Below, piece after piece: positions 1-8,441 of a DNA stretch of 64,000 bases (its first letter is position 1; the number at the start of each line of letters is the position of its first letter). A program made the translations under genes and the position numbers. The notes beneath the pieces are model-generated. The model made no database searches. It saw only the letters and a list, made by a program, of their open reading frames with translations, and was not told the DNA's origin. This DNA comes from Aequorivita viscosa (GTDB lineage Bacteria; Bacteroidota; Bacteroidia; Flavobacteriales; Flavobacteriaceae), in the NCBI RefSeq assembly GCF_900106795.1, contig NZ_FNNS01000004.1, positions 124,001 to 188,000 on the forward strand, read 5' to 3'.

Positions 1-2
1 CC

Positions 3-398
3 GATATGGGTCGGGTCGAAAGTTTATTACAATCAAAAAACTTTGAATTTAAAGCTAGCACGGTAACTCCAGCAAACGGAACGCCTAAGAATTTAGTTGG
101 AAGTGGCTATTCCGTTATCTTTTCTCCAGAAGAGGTTATTAGTAATCTTCCTTTTTACGGAAGAGCTTATAGCGGCATGAAATTAGGAAAAGATAAGGGC
201 TTAAAATTTCAAGGAAAACCTGAAAATTTTAGCATCGAAAACGCAAAAGGATACCAAATAAGCACTACGGTAAATGATGACGAGGTTTATGAAATAGTAC
301 TTTCGGTTAGTAAATCGGGGTATGCTACACTTACTGTTACCAGCAATGCTCGAGGTACTATAAATTACCAGGGAGAAATTGCTAAGGTTTCTAGGTAA
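3..398 (+). CDS. DUF4251 family protein, 3' part
   Basis: The 5' end lies outside the window; the reading frame is open to the left edge, so the first ATG at 6 is probably internal. The visible 130 residues match the DUF4251 family of Bacteroidota: a segment on a residue pattern like NFEFKA, an aromatic GRAYSG motif near the middle, a GKPENF motif, and a C-terminal run of beta strands ending in a YQGEI motif. Members are usually secreted or lipid-anchored proteins of about 170-200 residues with unknown function, so a signal peptide is expected upstream. A strong hairpin terminator follows. The family call rests on motif recall; the function is unknown. Confidence 0.75.
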   Translation, partial: DMGRVESLLQSKNFEFKASTVTPANGTPKNLVGSGYSVIFSPEEVISNLPFYGRAYSGMKLGKDKGLKFQGKPENFSIENAKGYQISTTVNDDEVYEIVLSVSKSGYATLTVTSNARGTINYQGEIAKVSR

Positions 399-422
399 AT
401 TAAAACTGTATTTAAAAGAAGA

Positions 423-461
423 ACAGCGGTCTAAGTACAATACTTAGGCCGCTGTGTTTTT
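423..461. terminator. Bidirectional terminator between convergent genes
   Basis: A 15-bp stem (423-437 with 441-455, one G-U pair) closes on a 3-base loop and is followed on the plus strand by a T-rich run. It lies between the DUF4251 gene and the convergent PepSY-repeat lipoprotein gene. Its arms contain the GC-rich core GCGG/CCGC. Confidence 0.85.
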
Positions 462-486
462 AAACAATTAGGAAGAAAATCTTCTG

Positions 487-1716
487 TTAGTCATTATCAA
501 CTCGTATAAATACTCCATCTAAAGTGAATTCAAGCTCTGTTTCATCGTTCAACTCAACTTGTTGGTGGTTGTCTTCTAACTCCCAGTTGGTTATAACATT
601 ATTAGGATAATTTTGAGCCACATAATCTAAGATTGCCGCAGGAATAACCGAATCAGGAAGTTGTGTGGTTCCGTCGATTTCAATAATTTGAAAAGTATTA
701 TTGAAGGTTAATTCAACGTTTTCACTTAAATACAATTCATAAGTAATCACATTTTCATCTGTTTCTTTAATTGCCCGTACAATCGTACTATTTGGAAAGT
801 GGGTGGTAACGTAGGTTCTAATTTCAGTAGGTATTTCATTTTCTGTTAGCACCACTTCATTCTCGTCGCCATCGTTGTTATCTTCATCTACACGAATAAA
901 AACTCCTTCTAGGGTGAATTCTAGTTCTAGCCCATTGTTAAGCTCTATTTCTTGATAATTGGTTTTTAATTCCCAATCGGTTATAAAGTTGGTTGCATAA
1001 TTTTGAGCAACATAATCTAAAATTGCCTGTGGAATTACTGAGTTTGGAAGCTGTGTGTCTCCTTCAATTTCAATAATTTCAAAATCTGAATTGAATGTTA
1101 ACTCAAAATTATCGCTTAAATACACTTCATAAGAAATAATATTGTCATCAGTTTCTTTAATAGCTCTTATAATGGAACTATCTGGAAAATGCGTTGTAAT
1201 ATATGTGCTTATTTCAGCAGGAATTTCACTAGCTGTTAGCACTATTTCGTTGTCATCATCATCGTCATTGTTATCGTCCATACGAATAAATATACCGTCT
1301 AACGTAAACTCAAGCTCAATTCCATTATCAAGTTCTACTTCCTGATAGCCGTCTTCTATTTCCCATTCGGTTATAAAATTATTGGGATAATTTTGAGACA
1401 CATAATCTCGTATTGGTTGCGGAATAACCGAATCTGGGAGTTCAGTTTCAGCATCGATATCTGTTATGTCGAATTGGCTATTAAATTCTAAATTCAGGTT
1501 TCCGCTTAAAAATACGGTGTAGAAAGTTTCGTTTTGTACGGTGTTTTTTTCTGCGCTATTAATCGAATTTGAAGGGAAATGGTCGATAATGTAGCTTTTT
1601 ATTTCTACAGGAATTTCTGCTTCGGTTAGCGTAGTTTCTTCAGTCATTGAATCTTCTTTACTACAAGAGACCAAAGTGAGTGAAAGTGTAAGGATTATGA
1701 ATGCTAATTTTTTCAT
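487..1716 (-). CDS. Triple PepSY-like repeat lipoprotein
   Basis: A 409-residue lipoprotein: a short hydrophobic signal ends in a lipobox with Cys at residue 19 (LVSCSK). The mature part is three successive copies of about 125 residues, starting near residues 31, 160 and 287. Each begins with a EIP.EI..Y...HFP motif, continues with LPDSVIPQ..I.DYV.QNYP, and ends with ELEFTLDG.FIR. Acidic Asp/Asn-rich linkers (such as DDNNDDDDDNE) separate the copies. This is the PepSY-like (DUF2874, beta-lactamase-inhibitor-like) fold found in Bacteroidota periplasmic proteins of unknown function. It lies last in a leftward run with a single-domain PepSY-like protein, a histidine kinase and a response regulator, which suggests an envelope sensing or binding role. 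That role is inference. Confidence 0.85.
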   Translation of the reverse strand: MKKLAFIILTLSLTLVSCSKEDSMTEETTLTEAEIPVEIKSYIIDHFPSNSINSAEKNTVQNETFYTVFLSGNLNLEFNSQFDITDIDAETELPDSVIPQPIRDYVSQNYPNNFITEWEIEDGYQEVELDNGIELEFTLDGIFIRMDDNNDDDDDNEIVLTASEIPAEISTYITTHFPDSSIIRAIKETDDNIISYEVYLSDNFELTFNSDFEIIEIEGDTQLPNSVIPQAILDYVAQNYATNFITDWELKTNYQEIELNNGLELEFTLEGVFIRVDEDNNDGDENEVVLTENEIPTEIRTYVTTHFPNSTIVRAIKETDENVITYELYLSENVELTFNNTFQIIEIDGTTQLPDSVIPAAILDYVAQNYPNNVITNWELEDNHQQVELNDETELEFTLDGVFIRVDND

Positions 1717-1745
1717 AGGTTAAGAATTATTGTGGTTTAAAAGGT

Positions 1746-2171
1746 TTAAATTAATTTTCCGTTTTTAGAAAAAGTTACATATCGTTCATCATTTCCTTTT
1801 TCTATTTCAACGCGATACGTTTCTATATTATTCTCTGTAATTTTCTCTACATCGTCAATTCGATACCCGTCAAATTGTTTCTTAACGGTATCTTTTACTG
1901 CTTGAGGAAGGTCTTTTTCAGAAATTTCTTCTGAGTATTTAATCAATTTTCCAGAAGCATCAAACCATGCTTCGTAATCTGTAAAGTATCCTATTTCAAA
2001 ATCTACGTTGTAAAGTTCGCCTTCGCGTTCCCATTCTATATCACTAGCTTTGGGGAATTCCTTTTTAAAGGTATTTAGTATTACCGATGGCACTTGGTTT
2101 TCGGGCACGTCTTGTGCGAATAGTGAGGTGGTTCCGATAAGGACTGCTGTTAAAAATGTTATTGCTTTCAT
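1746..2171 (-). CDS. PepSY-like periplasmic protein
   Basis: A 141-residue protein with a cleavable signal peptide (about residues 1-19, ending SLFAQ) and a two-lobed PepSY-like (DUF2874) domain. Conserved features are the VPSVILNTFKKEFP start, the DIEWE.EGE.Y.V.F core, and a second half starting DLPQAVKDTVKKQF. No catalytic residues are evident; such proteins are thought to bind ligands or inhibit partner proteins, but function here is unknown. It sits 60 bases downstream of the histidine kinase gene and 29 bases upstream of the triple-repeat protein, so all four genes may form one transcript. Single-domain and triple-domain relatives next to each other suggest duplication. Confidence 0.85.
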   Translation of the reverse strand: MKAITFLTAVLIGTTSLFAQDVPENQVPSVILNTFKKEFPKASDIEWEREGELYNVDFEIGYFTDYEAWFDASGKLIKYSEEISEKDLPQAVKDTVKKQFDGYRIDDVEKITENNIETYRVEIEKGNDERYVTFSKNGKLI

Positions 2172-2230
2172 CTGTTTAATTTTAAATTATACAACAAATG
2201 TAAAGGGCAATTCTGGAAAGAATTTGGAAT

Positions 2231-3517
2231 TTATTCCAAACTGATAATTTTTTTGAAATCTACAGTAAAACAGTGGTTGTTTTCTTTAAACTTATAAGAA
2301 ATACCTAAACCATAAAAGTCGCAGATCGCCTTGCAAACCGCTAATCCTAATCCAGTACCTTGCGATTTGGAAGTGTTTTTGTGAAAGCGAACAAAGATGT
2401 TTTCTTCAACAAGCGGAACGTTATTGGCCGAATTACAAATTTCAAATCCGTCTTTTTCAAATTTCACAGTTATTCTTCCTCCGTTCGTATTATGAAAAAT
2501 TGCGTTTTTAACTAAATTTGAAATTAGGATTAAAGCTAAAGAAGGATCTATCGTTACGTTTAAGTTGCTGTCTTCTTCAACCAATATTTGTATATTCTTG
2601 AAATCAGCAAAGTCTTCAAAATTGTCAATAATTTCTTTCGCTAATTTATTGATCGAGACGAGTTCTTGATTCGGAAACTGCTTATTTTCAATTTTCGCCA
2701 ATAGTAATAACGATTTATTTAACTGCGTTAGTCGCTCTACCATTTTTATAACATTGGCTATGGTTTGTGCATCCTCCTCTTTCAGGTTTTCAGATTCTAA
2801 AAGCAATTCTAGCTTATTTATGATTATTGCCAAAGGTGTTTGAAGTTCATGCGATGCGTTTTCGGTGAATTGCTTTTGCGAAGAATAAGCTTCTTTTGAA
2901 TGTTTAATTAAGGCATTCGAAGCTTTTTGCAATTCTAAAAATTCGGTTGTTTTTGTTGTTATGTCTATTGGATTATCGTCTTGATCTAGCCGATACGTTT
3001 TCAATCTATCTAATATTACATAAAACGGAGTCCAAACCCTGCGCAGGATAACGTTGTTTACAATAATGATGCTGCCTACCAAGATTAAGAACAACGTTAC
3101 CACACTCCAAAATGAGTCTTCTACCAAATCGTCTTCTTCTACCAATGACGAAATAACTTTAATTCTGTAAAAATTTTTGTTATGCTGAAAAGCAGAATGT
3201 AAAATACGAACAGGCTCGAGGTCGTCTTCATTTAAACGATACATTAAAGTGTCTTTATAAACTTCTTTAATTAGTACCGCTTTCTCTTTTGATACTGGAT
3301 GTATTTCAAAATTATTCCCTCCAAATTCCGATTGCTTTAGTAAAGTGGAATCTATCTTGGATTGGTGTATGAGTAATAGCTTGTTGTTTTCGAGTCCGTC
3401 GTCTATGCTATCCCTAATTTCGTCTTTTAAATTGTAATAGAATATCACCGACCAAATGCCGATAATGAAAAAGAAGGCACATGAAAGATAAATTAGGGAA
3501 CGGTTTAGGAGTTTCAT
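2231..3517 (-). CDS. Sensor histidine kinase (HisKA/HATPase)
   Basis: A 428-residue membrane histidine kinase. TM1 is about residues 8-28, a periplasmic sensor region spans about 29-135, and TM2 is about 137-158. The dimerization helix carries the H-box around His223 (SHELQTPLA). The N-box (NLVKNAIFHN) and the glycine-rich GTGLGLA motif define the ATP-binding domain in the C-terminal third. It autophosphorylates His223 and passes phosphate to the response regulator whose gene it overlaps by 4 bases just downstream of that regulator. The periplasmic domain has no family I recognise. The downstream PepSY-like genes are plausible sensors, partners or targets. Confidence 0.95.
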   Translation of the reverse strand: MKLLNRSLIYLSCAFFFIIGIWSVIFYYNLKDEIRDSIDDGLENNKLLLIHQSKIDSTLLKQSEFGGNNFEIHPVSKEKAVLIKEVYKDTLMYRLNEDDLEPVRILHSAFQHNKNFYRIKVISSLVEEDDLVEDSFWSVVTLFLILVGSIIIVNNVILRRVWTPFYVILDRLKTYRLDQDDNPIDITTKTTEFLELQKASNALIKHSKEAYSSQKQFTENASHELQTPLAIIINKLELLLESENLKEEDAQTIANVIKMVERLTQLNKSLLLLAKIENKQFPNQELVSINKLAKEIIDNFEDFADFKNIQILVEEDSNLNVTIDPSLALILISNLVKNAIFHNTNGGRITVKFEKDGFEICNSANNVPLVEENIFVRFHKNTSKSQGTGLGLAVCKAICDFYGLGISYKFKENNHCFTVDFKKIISLE

Positions 3518-4191
3518 TTTTCAACTAATTTATAACCTACACCGTATACAGATTCGATGCTTATATCGGCTGTTGATTCTTGTAATTTTTTACGAAGGTT
3601 TTTTATTTGGTAGTAAATAAAATCGAAATCGTCGGCTTGATCTATTTGGTCGCCCCAAACGTATTCTGCCAAAGCGGTTTTGGTGATAAGTCGGTTTTTG
3701 TTGACTAAAAAATAATTGAGGACATCAAATTCTTTTCTGTTTAAATGTACGCTCTGTTGGTTAACGAAGAGTGTTCGTTCATCTATATCGAAAATTAAGT
3801 TGCCAATTTCGATGGTGTTTTTGCCATCCAAGTTTTTTCGGCGTAGTACTGCTTTAATTCGTGCATTTAGTTCGGCTATGTGAAAAGGTTTTGTGAGGTA
3901 ATCATCGGCGCCCAGATCTAAGCCTTTTAGTTTGTCGTCTAATGAGTTTTTGGCCGATATGATAATCACATTTTCAGATTTATCCATAACCTTTAGTTTC
4001 GAGAGAATGTTCAAACCGCTACCATCTGGTAAAGTAATATCTAGCAAAATGCAATCGTATTCATACAAACCAATTTTTTCAATTGCATCGCCATAGTTCG
4101 CTGCAATTTCTACCACATACTGCTCTTTTTGGAGAGATGCTACCAACGTTTCTCGCAACTCTTTTTCGTCTTCAATTATTAAAATTTTCAT
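3514..4191 (-). CDS. OmpR/PhoB-family response regulator
   Basis: A 225-residue two-domain regulator. The receiver domain (1-115) shows the acidic pair E7/D8, phosphoacceptor Asp51 (CILLDITLPDG), and the conserved Lys in YLTKPF near 101. The C-terminal winged-helix DNA-binding domain (about 128-225) has the typical LNRKEFDVLNYFL and Y..RKLR-type segments and ends in VYGVGYKL. It is first in a leftward run followed by its kinase (ATGA-type overlap) and two PepSY-like protein genes. It probably controls an envelope response and possibly this operon; targets cannot be read from the sequence. Confidence 0.95.
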   Translation of the reverse strand: MKILIIEDEKELRETLVASLQKEQYVVEIAANYGDAIEKIGLYEYDCILLDITLPDGSGLNILSKLKVMDKSENVIIISAKNSLDDKLKGLDLGADDYLTKPFHIAELNARIKAVLRRKNLDGKNTIEIGNLIFDIDERTLFVNQQSVHLNRKEFDVLNYFLVNKNRLITKTALAEYVWGDQIDQADDFDFIYYQIKNLRKKLQESTADISIESVYGVGYKLVEK

Positions 4192-4315
4192 GCTTTAAAA
4201 ATATAAATCAACTTGGGAAAGATTTGGGAATTACTAAAAACCGATCGACAAAGTTTATATTCTAAAATTAACACTATCTAAACGTATAAATTATTAAACA
4301 CTTAAACTTCATTAA

Positions 4316-4699
4316 TCACAAAACCAACTCCTCGAAAAGCCGATTTAAAGTTGCGTCCAAGTCATCGCTAAATCCGTTGTGCGGACGCGATGTTTGAATA
4401 GAAGAACTTCGTTGCGCGGTTAACCATCTAAACCTGTCGGGAATTTCCCATTCAGAAACGGGGCCGCCATTCTTTGAACCAGTACAGATTTTGGTAAATG
4501 CTTTGAGGTTTTTTTCTATTTCTTCAGCTTCGAGTTCAGAAGAAAAATGGCTTAATTTTTCGGTGTTGATATGATATTTACAGTTTAAATATTTGGCGCC
4601 TTTACTGAATAATATAATGCCAACATTTAAAAACTCTTCACGTTCTACGCGTGGCACCAATCGGATTACGGCGTATTCATATAAGTGTTTTCCTGGCAT
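4316..4699 (-). CDS. DUF3037 family protein
   Basis: A 127-residue cytosolic protein of the DUF3037 family: N-terminal LYEYAVIRLVPRVEREEFLNVGIILF, which is the family signature, then a charged helical middle and a C-terminal RSSSIQTSRPHNGFSDD segment. Biochemical function is not established. Its start overlaps the end of the HipA-like kinase gene by 23 bases in a different frame, a close coupling seen for this pair in many bacteria. The partnership suggests that the two proteins act together, for example as kinase and target or regulator; that is inference. Confidence 0.85.
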   Translation of the reverse strand: MPGKHLYEYAVIRLVPRVEREEFLNVGIILFSKGAKYLNCKYHINTEKLSHFSSELEAEEIEKNLKAFTKICTGSKNGGPVSEWEIPDRFRWLTAQRSSSIQTSRPHNGFSDDLDATLNRLFEELVL

Positions 4700-5474
4700 C
4701 TTGAATCTGTTTTACGAAGTTGTTTGAACTATTTCTGCGCTTTACCAAAAATTGATAATATACTTCACGAATTTCGTCAGGCTTCATATCAGTGCCTTCC
4801 CATTCCATCCATTCGGCAGGGATGAGGTTGGTTATTTCCTTTAGTTTTTCATCGTGGAGAAGCGCAATCATTTCATCATTTATTTCTTCAATTAAAGAAG
4901 CTTGCGGCAATAAAACATGGTCTTTTATATACGGAAAAGAACTTACTGCTGCTTTTTCCCAATTGTCCCACGAATGGTGAAAATAGAAAGTTGCACCGTG
5001 ATCGATTAGCCATAATTCCTTATGCCAGATAAGCATATTGGTGTTTTTCACCGTGCGGTCAATGTTTGTGGTGTAGGCATCTAACCATACAATTTTTGAA
5101 GCTAATTTTTCATCAACTTGAGTAACAACAGGGTCGAAAGTTAGGGCTCCCGAAAGAAAATGAAGTGCAAGGTTTAGGCCTTGGCTTCCTTTTAAAAGAT
5201 CTTGAATTTCTTCGTCGCCTTCACTTTGGCCAAACGCTTTGTCGAGATTGGCAAAAACTAATTCAGGAATTTTTAATCCTAAAGTTCTCGCTATTTCTCC
5301 GCCTAATAATTCGGCAATTAGTGCTTTTACACCGTGTCCAGCCCCACGAAATTTTAAAACATATTTAAAATCGTCGTTCGCTTCTGCCAATGCGGGAAGA
5401 GATCCGCCTTCTCGTAGTGGAGTAATGTATCGCGTAACATTTACTGTGCGGAGTTCTATTTTGTTAGTTGTCAT
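4677..5474 (-). CDS. HipA-like Ser/Thr kinase
   Basis: A 265-residue protein of the short HipA-like kinase family, much shorter than E. coli HipA (about 440 residues) and lacking its N-terminal subdomain. Visible kinase elements: possible ATP-binding Lys41 in YVLKFRG, a catalytic loop with Asp139 and Asn144 (NIDRTVKNTN, compare the HipA pattern N.DRH..N), and a metal-binding Asp158 in LIDHG. It therefore looks catalytically competent. No HipB-like DNA-binding antitoxin gene is adjacent; instead a DUF3037 gene overlaps its 3' end. Whether the pair acts as a toxin-antitoxin module or as a regulatory kinase is open. A 390-base non-coding stretch with a MITE-like element lies upstream. Confidence 0.85.
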   Translation of the reverse strand: MTTNKIELRTVNVTRYITPLREGGSLPALAEANDDFKYVLKFRGAGHGVKALIAELLGGEIARTLGLKIPELVFANLDKAFGQSEGDEEIQDLLKGSQGLNLALHFLSGALTFDPVVTQVDEKLASKIVWLDAYTTNIDRTVKNTNMLIWHKELWLIDHGATFYFHHSWDNWEKAAVSSFPYIKDHVLLPQASLIEEINDEMIALLHDEKLKEITNLIPAEWMEWEGTDMKPDEIREVYYQFLVKRRNSSNNFVKQIQDARKTLI

Positions 5475-5865
5475 TGCTTAAAAGCTATTTGTTTGTAAAA
5501 TTAGGGTTATTTGCCAATATGCAATCCTATTTAGAGCACATGTTTGATAGGCATACATTAGTGTCCGATTAAAATATTTCAAAATTCCGTTCAGCAAAAG
5601 CTGACAGGCACTAAAAGAATTTTTATTAAAGCGATAGCTTGCTACTAAGCTCGCCACTAAAATGTAACAACTAAAAAGTATACTTAATCCATTTAACTTA
5701 ACTGTTAACCCATTAAGAAGCAAGTCTTATGTCCTACGTCTTTCAGCGAAGCGGTCTTCCATCTTAATCGGACACGACTAATAGGCATATAAACGGTTTA
5801 GCACTATATTTAAAACGTTTTAATTTGTAATTTGCGCAAGTTTAGAATATTTAAACTTTCAGTTA
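5475..5865. other. Non-coding region between divergent genes
   Basis: This 391-base gap separates the leftward HipA-like gene from the rightward antiporter gene. Its centre is occupied by the TIR-bounded element described at 5561-5775. I see no protein-coding frame with family resemblance and no clear -33/-7 promoter pair, although both flanking genes need promoters here. Confidence 0.7.
5561..5775. mobile_element. MITE-like element with terminal inverted repeats
   Basis: The left end GTGTCCGATTAA (5561-5572) is repeated inverted as TTAATCGGACAC at 5764-5775, bounding about 215 bases with no plausible gene. A 9-base direct repeat ATAGGCATA stands just outside at 5547-5555 and 5781-5789 and may be a target duplication, although that would leave 5 extra bases at each end. 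Internal sequence includes small inverted repeats such as CAGC(AAAA)GCTG. Two sequences resembling the left end recur at 54321 and 54659. It is best read as a non-autonomous or decayed insertion-sequence derivative; the parent family is not identified. Confidence 0.6.
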
Positions 5866-7341
5866 TTGAATTTAACCATTGAAAACATACTGCTAGTTGG
5901 CTCGCTGTTGCTTTTTATAAGCATTGTAGCGGGAAAAACTTCGTACAAATTTGGCGTTCCTACATTAGTTCTTTTCTTGGGAATTGGAATGTTAGCTGGT
6001 GAAGATGGTATCGGAATTAGTTTTAACAATCCGCAAATTGCTCAATTAATTGGGGTGATTTCGTTAAATTTCATTTTGTTTTCTGGTGGCCTCGACACCG
6101 ATTGGAAGTCTGTAAAACCTATAATGAAAGAAGGTTTCGCGCTTTCTACTATTGGGGTCTTTCTAACTGCAATAGGATTAGGTACTTTCGTTTATTACGT
6201 TACCGACTTTACAATTTATGAAAGTTTACTCTTAGGAAGTATTGTTTCTTCTACAGATGCTGCTGCGGTTTTCTCGATTCTTCGTGCGAAAAACCTTGCA
6301 TTACGGGCAAATTTACGACCAACGCTAGAGTTAGAAAGCGGGAGTAACGACCCCATGGCGTATGTGCTCACTATTGCTTTTTTAGGATTGGTTATTAATC
6401 AAGATCAAGGAATAGCTTCCATGATTCCGTTGTTTTTGCAGCAAATGGTTCTTGGTACGATTGCGGGATTTGGATTTGGAAAATTAAGTAAGATAATTAT
6501 CAATAAAATAAAATTAGACTTTGAAGGGCTTTACCCTGTGCTTGTTATAGCTTTGATGTTTATAACCTTTTCAGTCACCGATTTTGTGGGCGGAAACGGA
6601 TTTTTAGCCATTTATATCTGTGCTGTCTTTTTGGGTAACCAGTATTTAATTCACAAGAAAACTATTTTAAAAATGTACGATGGGCTGGCCTGGCTAATGC
6701 AGATTGTACTTTTTCTAACTTTAGGCCTTTTGGTGTTTCCTTCACAAATTGTTCCTGTAATAGGTATTGGGTTGGTTATATCACTCTTCTTAATATTCGT
6801 CGCACGGCCAGTAGCGGTTTTTTTAAGTCTGATTCCGTTTAAAATGAAGTTGCGCAGACGGTTCTATATTTCGTGGGTTGGTTTGCGTGGCGCTGTTCCA
6901 ATCGTATTTGCAACCTATCCGTTGTTAGCGGGAATAGATAAAGCAAATATGATATTTAATATTGTATTTTTTATATCGCTTACTTCTATTTTAATCCAAG
7001 GAACTACGCTCTCTGTTGTGGCAAAATGGTTAAACGTTAGTATTCCGAGTAGTGAAAAAATTCTTACTCCTTCAGAAAAATTTTTAGAAGAGCATCCAAA
7101 AACCGAGATGCGCGAAATAGGTATTGCCAGAGGAAGCAAGGTGGTAGGTCAACAGATTGTCGATTTAGAATTCCCAAAAACTGCAATAATCGCAATGATA
7201 AAAAGGGGCAATAAGTATATTGCACCCAACGGCAGCACTGTTATCGAAGCGGATGATTTACTCATAGTTCTTTCTGAAAATGAAAAAGGCATTAAAAAAG
7301 TCTTTAAAGCCTTAAATATTCGGGAGTTTTCTGCAGCGTAA
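5866..7341 (+). CDS. K+/H+ antiporter, NhaP2/CvrA type with RCK_C domain
   Basis: A 491-residue integral membrane antiporter of the CPA1 NhaP2 (CvrA) type. About 12 hydrophobic segments fill residues 5-385. The conserved SSTDAAAVFS and LESGSNDPMAY motifs hold the acidic residues expected for cation/proton exchange, and WVGLRGAVPI is the third family signature. The C-terminal 80-90 residues (from about 410) form an RCK_C/TrkA-C ligand-binding domain. Family members export K+ (or Na+) in exchange for protons. The start is a TTG codon, because the protein aligns from MNLTIENILLVGS and no ATG or GTG lies close upstream. It stands alone, divergent from the HipA-like gene. Confidence 0.9.
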   Translation: MNLTIENILLVGSLLLFISIVAGKTSYKFGVPTLVLFLGIGMLAGEDGIGISFNNPQIAQLIGVISLNFILFSGGLDTDWKSVKPIMKEGFALSTIGVFLTAIGLGTFVYYVTDFTIYESLLLGSIVSSTDAAAVFSILRAKNLALRANLRPTLELESGSNDPMAYVLTIAFLGLVINQDQGIASMIPLFLQQMVLGTIAGFGFGKLSKIIINKIKLDFEGLYPVLVIALMFITFSVTDFVGGNGFLAIYICAVFLGNQYLIHKKTILKMYDGLAWLMQIVLFLTLGLLVFPSQIVPVIGIGLVISLFLIFVARPVAVFLSLIPFKMKLRRRFYISWVGLRGAVPIVFATYPLLAGIDKANMIFNIVFFISLTSILIQGTTLSVVAKWLNVSIPSSEKILTPSEKFLEEHPKTEMREIGIARGSKVVGQQIVDLEFPKTAIIAMIKRGNKYIAPNGSTVIEADDLLIVLSENEKGIKKVFKALNIREFSAA

Positions 7342-7461
7342 TTTTCTTCTTCTTTTAAGTTCATATTAAAGAAACTCACGTGCTTAAATAAACTCATTAA
7401 GGATTTAGTATTTCGAAATTGTGAATACCAGATTTGAAACTTTATTTCTGTTTCTTTTCGT

Positions 7462-7469
7462 TATTTTTG
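7462..7469 (+). promoter_or_regulatory. -7 element of yaaA promoter
   Basis: TATTTTTG fits the Bacteroidota -7 consensus TAnnTTTG and ends 16 bases before the yaaA start codon. A TTTG is present at 7433-7436, but its spacing (25) is longer than usual. Confidence 0.5.
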
Positions 7470-7485
7470 AACAAAAAGTAACAAA

Positions 7486-8247
7486 ATGAAAATAGTTGTT
7501 TCTCCAGCAAAGACACTGGATTTAAAGTCTAAACTTCCTACCAGCCGTGCCACTCAACCCCAGTTTTTAAAGGAAGCTGAACTAATCAACAACAAACTAG
7601 AACGCAAAAGTAAAAAGGCGATTTCTGATTTGATGAGTATTAGTGATAAACTGGCAGAATTGAATTATCAGCGTTATAAGGAATTTAGCACGCCGTTTAC
7701 TAAAGAAAATGCCCGCCCAGCGGTTTATGCTTTTGCTGGCGATGTTTATACTGGTTTGGATGCGTATACAATTCCTTCAGAAAAATTAGATTTTTTGCAG
7801 GATTCGTTACGCATACTTTCGGGAATGTATGGAATGCTACGACCATTAGATTTGATGCAGCCATACCGCTTGGAAATGGGCACGAAGCTGGCCGTTGACA
7901 GAAAGAAGGATTTGTATGCGTTTTGGAAAAAGACACTTACCGAAACCTTGAATGATGAATTGAAAGATGACGAACTTTTCTTAAACCTCGCTAGTGTAGA
8001 ATATTTTAATGCTATTGATAAGAAAAAGTTGAAAGTTCCTGTGATAGCACCAGTTTTCAAGGATTTTAAAAATGGGAAACTGAAAATCATTTCATTTTTT
8101 GCAAAAAAAGCCCGCGGCAGCATGGCTCGTTTTGCGATAGATCAGGAGGTTAAGACCTTAGATGAGGTAAAAGCGTTTGATTATGATGGTTATAGGTTTA
8201 GTGAAGATTTTACAGAGAAAGAAAATGAGCCGGTTTTTATACGATAG
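7486..8247 (+). CDS. yaaA: Peroxide stress protein YaaA (DUF328)
   Basis: 253 residues, the usual family length. The N-terminal signature [11 protein letters not shown], the internal QRYKEF, the [10 protein letters not shown] segment, the [11 protein letters not shown] motif and the C-terminal [12 protein letters not shown] are all in place. In E. coli YaaA is OxyR-controlled, binds DNA, and limits free intracellular iron and Fenton damage during peroxide stress. It is a cytosolic single gene here, behind its own promoter-like sequence, and is followed by a convergent terminator shared with the PPIase gene. Confidence 0.95.
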   Translation: MKIVVSPAKTLDLKSKLPTSRATQPQFLKEAELINNKLERKSKKAISDLMSISDKLAELNYQRYKEFSTPFTKENARPAVYAFAGDVYTGLDAYTIPSEKLDFLQDSLRILSGMYGMLRPLDLMQPYRLEMGTKLAVDRKKDLYAFWKKTLTETLNDELKDDELFLNLASVEYFNAIDKKKLKVPVIAPVFKDFKNGKLKIISFFAKKARGSMARFAIDQEVKTLDEVKAFDYDGYRFSEDFTEKENEPVFIR

Positions 8248-8384
8248 TTTCCATCCAAACAAATAGGTAGCATTAAAAGTACTTTTTCAATATTGAGGTT
8301 TTGTCAGAAACTGTCAATATGAATCTCTAATAGTACTATTGTTAGTTTTATAAATGGCACTTGTTTTTTAGAAAACACTTTTAA

Positions 8385-8423
8385 TAAAAAAAGGAATTAG
8401 TTTTTACGCTAATTCCTATTTTT
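8385..8423. terminator. Bidirectional terminator
   Basis: A 9-bp stem AGGAATTAG/CTAATTCCT (8392-8400 with 8409-8417) is flanked by an A-run on the left and a T-run on the right. It serves the convergent yaaA and cyclophilin-FKBP genes. Confidence 0.8.
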
Positions 8424-8441
8424 AATAAAGCCATTCTGTGA

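Noticed and set aside
1142-1345. Serine-rich plus-strand frame
   Set aside because: It is the antisense reading of the Asp-rich linker region in the triple PepSY gene.
5478-5723. Leftward 81-residue frame in the antiporter upstream region
   Set aside because: It runs through the MITE-like element, has no family resemblance and no start context.
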